Assembly: GCA_013396655.1 (NCBI GenBank) | Contig: WBMV01001023.1 | Span: 164,842 to 228,841, forward strand | Length of the DNA: 64,000 nucleotides | Reading direction: 5' to 3' | From: Campylorhamphus procurvoides | Lineage: Eukaryota > Chordata > Aves > Passeriformes > Dendrocolaptidae | Shown here: piece by piece, positions 57,188 to 64,000 of the stretch | How positions within the stretch are numbered: the stretch's first letter is position 1 | Layout: each line of letters starts with the position of its first letter | Notes under the pieces: generated by a model | Told to the model about the DNA's origin: nothing | The model's database searches: none | The model's input: only the letters and a program-made list of their open reading frames with translations | Translations under genes and position numbers: made by a program

Positions 57188-57573
57188 TCAAGCATCTTCC
57201 AATCTTTCATTGAAAAGAATTGCTGCTGAGGCAATATCAATATCCTTCTTTTCAGCAGATACACTTGAACTGCTTTTGGACTCACTGAAGCAAAACAGAA
57301 AAATTCTATCAAGAATTAGTTTTTTAACTTGCTTTTCACCATAGGAACTGAATTTGTATAAATCAGCTGGTGTTACAGACACACATCTTTTCCCCAAAGT
57401 ATTCTCTGATCACTTGTTCCTGTCACACATACTTAATAAAACAGAAACAAGCTGAAAAATAAAATAAGTTAAAGGACATACTTGTGTAGATTTGTAGGAG
57501 TGTCTTGGTATGCCTGAAGGGTGAAATAGTTTGAGGGGCCCACCTCAAAAGGAGGCATTGGAAACTGCTGCCA
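57188..57573 (-). CDS. Unidentified gene, last two coding exons
   Basis: Two minus-strand exons that fit together. 57482-57573 has acceptor GGTTACAG and donor GTATGT and reads WQQFPMPPFEVGPSNYFTLQ, AYQDTPTNLH. 57188-57284 has acceptor TTTTGCTTCAG and reads (N)ESKSSSSVSAEKKDIDIAS, AAILFNERLEDA, then TGA. The junction keeps the frame (phase 2). The peptide is proline/aromatic-rich, then serine-rich, then acidic-helical, as in many disordered C-termini. I do not recognise the family. Upstream exons were not found with confidence. The gene would be tail-to-tail with FBXO4. Support is splice grammar and an open frame only. Confidence 0.4.
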
Positions 57574-59766
57574 CTGTAACCAACAAGATTCATGGAAGGC
57601 AACCAAAATCACCAATCATGGAAAATTCTGGCTAATATTCAATAACATGATATTTCCACAGTGCCTATTGTCCATGGGTGTTCCTCTTGACACCTGAGTC
57701 ATCCCCTCGACCCTCCCAAGCTGAGGCAGCTCCTGCTTTACTTTCCCCCAGAGCTACATTCCATGCATCTCTGGTCTCTAAGCATTCCAGCACAGCAGTT
57801 TCCTTCCTGCTCTTTAGTCTGTGCACTGAATTAATTTTATTTGCTTGACTTGTGATTTTCTGAGCAGATGATTCTGAAGTCAAAGGCAGAAGAGACTGCA
57901 GAGCTGTGCTTCAGCTGGACCCTGTGGTCCACGTCAGATTCTGCACTCAGAGGTGTAGCCATATGCCAGGAATCCTCTTCTAATCCTAGTCACATCCAGG
58001 CATATAAATTTGTCACATATTTCTACATGCAGAGTTGCATACACTGGCAGAAAGGAAGGTCTTGGACTGTTTGAACCACAACCACAAAATTTCAATAGTT
58101 ATGGCACAATACACAGTGAAATTCCTGAAGCCTGATCCTCTGTCCTTGGTGAAAATGCTTCTTGGATATTTCTGTGCATTTAGATGTTGCTAGTTTGATT
58201 TTATTTTGTGCACATTGGAGTGAAGATACTTTGATATTGGAATCACTGTTGTCACAGCATTCTCTGCAATGGCAGAAAGATCAGGTTGCTCCACAGAGGA
58301 GCTTCCAACACACCCAGAGATTGTCAGGCTGCATATTTATCTGAGTGCAGGTAGAACTTGGCAGAACAGTTAGGGCACCACTCCTCAGAATGAGTATCTT
58401 CTTCCTGACATCTCTGAGATACCTAAGCAGACTGTTTGCATTTGAAAGTTGTCTCCAATTAGATATTGAATTAAGGAAAAATAAAATGCTGTTCTTGAAC
58501 AACTGTATGTAGGGATACCCTTACTCCAAATTAAGAGTACTTGAGTTCATTTGAAGTGGGTAAAACTATGCCAGAAGGACATACTCCTTTTATGGGAAGA
58601 GAGAATCAGCATACCAGATTTATATTCTGGGTTAAAATATCATAAAACAGTCCCACAGTAAGTCCACAGAAGGTAAGCCTTAAACTACAACATCCTGTAA
58701 GATAAACAAATACTGTGTTTCCAAAATAAAGCTGCAATTAGCTAATTCCTTGGATTAAGTCTTTTTTATTTCTTCCTGGATCGTTTCTTCCTGTTTTGAC
58801 ATACTGTGACCACAACGGCTCTGTGAAATACACAACCTGGACTCAGTAAGCTGTGGGCTGTGCTTGCACTGTACTTCAGCTGCAGCACATCCCAAAAAGA
58901 TGCACTGTGGCACACCCTGACATCCCTGTATGGTTATTTATTGCCAAGAGAGCGCATTGTGAGCTTGTATGTGTGTGGATGCAGGACCAGAAGGCCCAGC
59001 TCATACAGTCCATCCTGGCTGGCAGCAAGCCACAAGGACTAATGTGGGTTGACCTGCTCTGAGGTGCCCGTGCATTAGACCCCACTCAAGACCTGAAACT
59101 TACTCCCAGTCACATTGATAAAGAGCTGGAACCAGCTCCTAAATAGAGCATCAGATGTAGGCTGAATTCACTAAAATCATGTTTCTGCTGTCTCAAGTCA
59201 AGAGAGAGCTGGGATCCTCTAACTCACTCCTGTAGATCAAGAAACCGATAAATAGTCCCTCCTGTATTTGTCACCAAGATTTCTAAAGATAGGTTTTCAC
59301 TATATGACTATTCAGGGATACTTAAGTAGGATGTTGTTAAGGGTATTTAGAGACCCAAAGTCGCTATGTAAAGACAGAGAGATTGCCAGAGAGCATTCTG
59401 GAGATTCCGTGCTGCTTTAGAATGTTGCAACACCACTGCTCCTAAACAATTTGGTTTAGGATGGAAAATGAAGTATGGAAATGTTGGGACACTCTGTGAC
59501 AGGATCTGCTGGAAGGCAGGAAGGCTCTGCAGAGAATCTCAAAGCAAGGGTCAACAGCCAGACATTCACAGGCTTAAAATTCTGTCTTTCTAACAGGATT
59601 CTACATGAAATCCTCAATATTCCTCTCTTCATGACAAGAAGAGAGATTATCACTGCTGCGTAATTAGTTCTCTCTCTGCTGCAGAAATGGCAGTGGATGT
59701 GCTTGTCACTGAAAAAAGAGCAGAAAGCACAGAACTAAACAGCTGCTTCTGTAGTGACACAAAGCC
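57574..59766. other. Intergenic or intronic, exon-like patches only
   Basis: Holds open, GC-richer patches with good acceptors on the plus strand at 57868-57952 and 58880-59062. Neither gives a recognisable protein. The rest is AT-rich without identified features. Confidence 0.45.
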
Positions 59767-59838
59767 ACAGAATCACAGAAAGGTTTTGGAAGGGGCCTTT
59801 AAAGGTCAGCTAGTCCAAGCCCCATTTGAACAGGGGAT
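59767..59838 (-). mobile_element. CR1 3' tail, minus strand
   Basis: CACAGAATCACAGAAAGGTT, TTGGAAGGGGCCTTTAAAGG and CAGCTAGTCCAAGCCCC are the reverse complement of a CR1 3' terminus. Confidence 0.85.
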
Positions 59839-60435
59839 ACTAATAAGCCCAAATGATGCACACTGAAGAAGGGAAGACTTTGTATTTCACATTGTACTGC
59901 AGCACTTGAGAAGGATCACCAGCGTTATGCTAAGAGGCAATTCTATACCCTCTCTGATGTGCTCATACCAACTATTTTCACCCATTTACCTAAAACTAAA
60001 AAGAAATTTGCACCAATTGAAATTGGTATGTCTGCTACTAAATGTAAAAACAGCAGAGAGTTATGCAATGCTGGGAGTATTTTGCAATATTTTCCCCAAG
60101 TATAGCTACTTTTATGTGACTAGTGGAAGAATTTACTACAAATATAGACTTAACTGCTTTATGAATAGTTATTTTTTCATGGCTGTTACTGATGGTTTAA
60201 GCCACGAATTGCATCTGTTCCACCAGACCAATGAGAATTATTAGAGCCTTGAGTTATCTTTGAGTAAAATTTACTACATTGTTCGAAAAGATAAAAAGGC
60301 TTTTCGCTCTTTTTTCTTTCCATGCAGACAGATATCTTAAGCAGTTATTTAATTCTGATTGTTATACTATTGTTTGCAGTTTGGTAAGGTTACAAGTAAG
60401 ATGAACTGGAAGACAGAAGAAAGAAAACAAATTAG

Positions 60436-61024
60436 TCAAGGACGCCAATGGCTGTGACTGTCCCCCTGTACTTGGTACTGCTAAGACTGCACCTCAAATC
60501 CTGTGTTAAGTTTTAGGCCCTTCACTCCAAGAAAGACACTGAGTTGCTGGACTAAATCCAGAGAAGGTCAACAAAGCTGGCCAAGGGTCCAGAGACTATG
60601 TCCTATGAGGAGCAGCTGAGGGAGCTGGGAGTGTTTAGCAGAAAAACAAGGAAGCTCAGGGGAGACCTTAATGCTCTCTATAACCACCTGAAATGAGGGT
60701 GTAGCCAGCGGGGGGTCGGCTTCTTCTCCCTGGCAACTGGAGACAAGACAATGGGATGCAGTCCCAAGTTGCGCCAGGGCAGGTCCAGGTTGGACATTAG
60801 GAAGAACTTCTTCATTGAAAGGACTGTCAACCATTCAAATGGGCTGCCCAGGGAGGTGGTGGAGCCAGCATCTCGGGAGGTGTTCAAGAAATGACTGGAC
60901 ATGACACTTAGTGCCATGGTTCTAGTTGATAGGGTGGTGATCCATCAAAGGCTGAACTCAGTATTTTAGACAAATACTGAACTCAGTATTTCCAACATAA
61001 ATGAATCCATGATTCTATGATTTT
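60436..61024 (+). mobile_element. CR1 LINE fragment, plus strand
   Basis: Ordered CR1 landmarks: CACTGAGTTGCTGGACTAAA, CAGAGAAGGTCAACAAAGCT, GGGAGCTGGGAGTGTTTAGC, GGTTGGACATTAGGAAGAAC, GGCTGCCCAGGGAGGTGGTG and the tail CCATGATTCTATGATTTTAT. The tail has a short internal duplication of ACTGAACTCAGTATTT at about 60953-60990. Confidence 0.92.
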
Positions 61025-61670
61025 ATAGGAATTGTTTCTACTCATTTTATGTGCATCATTACATATTTCTCTACATATTTCCATTCCTCAATAACTAAGG
61101 AACTGTGATAGGTGACTGTGAAATCTAGTTACTCAGGAAGAACACTCCATGTTTCAGTCCTGAGTCATAACTCAATCACATCTGCTGTAAATTCAGCATA
61201 TTATATAGGAACACTGCAACAATAACCACCGATAATTTAATACCAGCATTGTAAATAGGCTACTTGATTGCAGACAATTCTATAAAGTCTATTCACACAC
61301 AGGTTACCTGAGGCACAAATACACCAAACAAATGTAATAATCTTATCAATATAAATCAACTAATAATCACCTCAATCTATTTATGGAGGTTTTCATTGCC
61401 AGTAGGGTGAAAAAGAGAGGGATTAAATGTAAAACAGAGGTTTTAGCTTTAAGCAAGGCAAGATAGTTAGTCCACAACACCTTCTAGGTGTAATGTATTT
61501 TCAGACTTATTTGAAAAATATATTCATACTACTGGTTTTTGGGGTTTTTTTAAATCTTGGGCAAAGAGTTGTTTGAACCTGTTAGATTTGTGAAATGTGA
61601 TTGCAGGTATGAACACAACAGGATCATGTTGCCCTAAGAGAAAGACTGAGGACTACTAGAGATCTAGCAG
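61025..61670. other. Intergenic, no gene seen
   Basis: AT-rich unique sequence between the CR1 and the left breakpoint of the inverted duplicate. Nothing else recognised. Confidence 0.55.
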
Positions 61671-62183
61671 TTGTAGTGCGACATGGTATTTCATTTTAGG
61701 CAAACTGGGTTCTTGTATAGCAGGTGGGAGTGTAAGGCACCTATATCTGGGTGGAGATCTATGTTACTGTGCTTCCAGTTACACATCTTCCCAGGGGTGT
61801 TTAGATGCCCAGATTTTTATCCCCTAATTATAGACCAGGCTGTATGAGATGTTCAGCAAAGATTTGAAGGTCAGGTGGGGTAGAAAAAGAAAGAGAAATA
61901 AGGAGTACAGGGAATAGGACACACATGAGGAAAGCCAAGGCCCTGAAGCCCTTCCCCAAAGGCCATTTGTGTATGAGCAGACCTGTGATGGCTGAATGGA
62001 TTTCATCCAAAGTGGGAAGCAGTCTGACAGGAGATTCCAGTACTAGGGTGCAACTCTTTCCAGACATGTTGGTTTACTAAAGAGCTTGCTCCACTCAGAA
62101 AAGATTGTTCATTCTCAGACTTCTGAACAATCTGTGTTCTTTCAAACAGTTGTTACATATTGCATTTTCTTTCTTTCATGTAG

Positions 62184-62274
62184 GTTTTGGATTGTGTGGT
62201 ATTCCTGAAAACCTCATTAGGGGCTTATTGAAGACTGGAGTAAAGGGAATAACTGCAGCGAGTAACAATGCAGG
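62184..62274 (+). pseudogene. Orphan copy of OXCT1 exon 3
   Basis: 91 nt, the same length as the parent, with the CATGTAG acceptor and GTAGGT donor both kept. It reads [31 protein letters not shown]. Against the parent there are six differences, all transitions, giving Gly to Arg and Val to Ala; the rest are silent. Mammalian SCOT also has Val at the second site, so this copy carries the derived state there. No other OXCT1 exon lies nearby on this strand, so no SCOT could be made. Most likely an inert exon fragment. Confidence 0.88.
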
Positions 62275-62439
62275 GTAGGTATTCCTATGTCTGTGTTTTA
62301 ATAGGTACAGAGTAAATACTGTACTCATGGGAAAATGCTGATCTGTTTGAAAACCTCTTTCTTTTCGCCATCATAATTTTCCTATTAACCACACCACTTG
62401 GTTTGAAAGTGCTGTTTTTGGAATGAGCCCATGGAATAC

Positions 62440-62899
62440 TGTTGGGATGCAACTTTACCGAAAATGGAAAGAAGAGATTTAAGGACGTTGGCACGGCCAC
62501 CACTGAAAGGAAGATGTGAATGAAACCAAAGACTATTTGACCTTCTTATTGTTACAGGTCCCTGTTATGAGTTTATGGTTAAATAATAGAAATGTTCATA
62601 ATTGTATAAAATGGAATCATTCCCCTCATGAATTTACTGCCATCTGATTGGCTAACATCTGCCACAATGCAGAGTTTCCTTTTATGGTTATCCCCTCCTT
62701 TACTCACCTTTTATGGTTGTGTTACTCTCAATTTTCTCTTGTTGGGAAGAGGATTCACATGCTCCTCCCAGGTTCCACCTCTGTTCCAGAATGTTCTGGG
62801 CCACATCTATAAAAGCTGGAGTCACCCCACTAAAGCTGCCATTCCTGCATTACCTTTATGGGAGTGTGCCTCCCATTCTTCCCTTCATGAGCTGTGTCA
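62440..62899 (+). mobile_element. Solo LTR of an endogenous retrovirus
   Basis: 460 bp with TGTTGGGA at the start and GCTGTGTCA at the end (TG...CA), flanked by GAATAC (62434-62439) and GAGTAC (62900-62905), a 6-bp target-site duplication with one later transition. The parental arm at 25828-26738 keeps the uninterrupted site with one GAGTAC, so the boundaries are certain to the base. A TATAAAAG box lies at 62808-62815, giving plus orientation. No retroviral genes remain, consistent with LTR-LTR recombination. A 6-bp duplication is typical of ERVK-like or alpharetrovirus-like elements. Confidence 0.85.
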
Positions 62900-63040
62900 G
62901 AGTACAGTACTGTATATATACTCAGCTTTGTCAGGGACCAGCTGTCACTGCTGTAAAGTTGAATGTTTCTATATATACAGCAGGTTGACTGTAAATGAAA
63001 ATTCTTACTTAGATGCTTTAAATGTAGTATCCGTGATTTT

Positions 63041-63645
63041 TTGATTACCTGTTTTGACCTGAGTGTTTGTGTCCGTGTAATTTCCTTACCATTTTTTGGT
63101 TAAGAACCAGAGTCCATAACCTTCAAGATTCCCTTTCTCTCTCTGGAAGCCTTCAGAAATTCTGAAATTAGACTGGAAGAGTAGCTGAATTTCCAAAAAG
63201 AAATCAAACTACTTTAAAAAGGAAGAGTAGATGTAGGATACAGAACGAAGTGATCCTATGAAACAAATGACCACTGATTCTAGGGGTGCTGATAGCAAAA
63301 GGAATGGCTGAAGGCTCATATGAATCATAGCAGAGAACAGCTTTTGTGTCCTGGGTGTACTTGCAGATAAACCAGTATTCAGAAAAGTCTAAATTTATTC
63401 ATCCTGCTTCCATTGTCAGCAATGGGGGAAGATTTTCAAGACCCACTGTGTCCAGGAAGAAACGCATTTAAAAATGAAAAGATTTTTATATCAGACATCA
63501 GATCCTTCCGAGAAGGTGGAAGTCAACCCATATGATCTCCTGAAGTTACTTTTTGGCTCTACCTGTGTTGCAAAGATGTAAACATTTTCTGTCCTTTAGC
63601 ACATTGATGAAATTAAGATTTAAACTGAACACATGTGCTCAAGAC
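63041..63645. other. Intergenic, no gene seen
   Basis: AT-rich unique sequence between the duplicate arm and the LTR/promoter-like end of the window. Confidence 0.5.
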
Positions 63646-63648
63646 AGC

Positions 63649-64000
63649 CTGTGGGGATCAGAGAATCTTACAGATTGTGGCGGAGAGACAGAAGACCTGT
63701 GAGAGCTGAGTTGGAGGCGGAGACAGCAGTGTGAAGAGGACTTAGAACTAAGAAGAAAATACGCGACGAGAGAAGATGCCAGTTGTACAGTTTACTGTTA
63801 GTTAGTTTTATAATGTATTAGAGTAGGCACCCAGTTGTCATAATTTCGATTGTTCTGATTGGTTGTCACCCCGGTTCTTCCCCCAGTTACAATCCCCCAT
63901 TGGTCAGCTGGTTCCCGGGCTCGGGTACAGCTACCATTGGTCCCCTGGTCGCCCTTGGTAACGGCACGAAGGCCTTGCCATATAGGGCTGACCACTCCCT
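63649..64000 (+). mobile_element. LTR U3-like or promoter-like sequence, cut by window end
   Basis: Composition shifts to GC-richer sequence. Three ATTGG (inverted CCAAT) boxes lie at 63858, 63899 and 63936, followed by a CATATAGGGC TATA-like box at about 63979. This arrangement is usual for retroviral U3 regions, and a TGTGGGG start at about 63649 is possible. The 3' end and any target-site duplication are outside the window, so a host promoter cannot be excluded. Confidence 0.35.

Larger units (their letters stand above)
61671..63040 (+). repeat. Inverted duplicate arm of OXCT1 exon 3 region, with LTR insertion
   Basis: The reverse complement of 25828-26738, interrupted by a 460-bp LTR. 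Without the LTR and one target-site copy the arm is about 904 bp against about 911 in the parent. Intron sequence is included on both sides of the exon, so this arose by DNA duplication and not by retroposition. The arm sits about 7 kb downstream of FBXO4. Confidence 0.9.

Noticed and set aside
57665..57883. Minus-strand frame just upstream of the unidentified two-exon gene
   Set aside because: Considered as its preceding exon, but no donor in it gives the phase needed to enter 57573 in frame, and the frame ends in a stop before the next acceptor.
62628..63044. 138-codon plus-strand frame
   Set aside because: Runs from LTR sequence into the duplicated intron; a chance frame across the insertion junction.

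Overview
The window is vertebrate nuclear DNA, almost certainly from a bird. It is AT-rich, intron-dominated and strewn with CR1 LINE fragments, many ending in the avian CR1 tail (ATTCTATGATTCT-like repeats). Three genes can be assembled exon by exon, with consistent splice phases and clear protein matches: OXCT1 (SCOT, minus strand, 5' part only), RIMOC1 (C5orf51, plus) and FBXO4 (plus, complete). This order and orientation match human chromosome 5p13. From established synteny of human 5p the avian location should be chromosome Z, but that is an inference. The exact species cannot be read from the sequence.

Layout. 1-10501 is the 5' end of a long OXCT1 intron; the downstream exons lie outside the window. 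OXCT1 coding exons 6 to 2 occupy 10502-27680 on the minus strand. Exon 1 most likely falls in a 220-N gap (31059-31278) inside the CpG-rich promoter. 31.5-44.4 kb is intergenic, with old repeats and one LTR-like insertion. RIMOC1 exons 2-6 lie at 45440-48100; exon 1 is not found, and an NNN gap sits in its expected place. FBXO4 starts 348 bp after the RIMOC1 stop codon and runs to 54562, with a poly(A) signal at 55200. Past it are two exons of an unidentified minus-strand gene (57188-57573), several exon-like open stretches, more CR1 fragments and an inverted duplicate of OXCT1 exon 3 with its intron flanks (61671-63040). A solo LTR has since inserted into that duplicate. The last 350 bp look like an LTR U3 region or a promoter.

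The three genes do not form a pathway. OXCT1 encodes the mitochondrial ketone-body CoA transferase, RIMOC1 a RAB7A/MON1-CCZ1 partner in mitophagy, and FBXO4 an SCF ubiquitin-ligase substrate receptor. What links them is conserved linkage, and for RIMOC1 and FBXO4 an extremely short intergenic spacer.

The most interesting structure is the partial, inverted OXCT1 exon-3 duplication. Splice sites and reading frame are intact in both copies, and the LTR is in only one, so the order of events can be read directly. No new genetic system (CRISPR, operon and so on) was seen.
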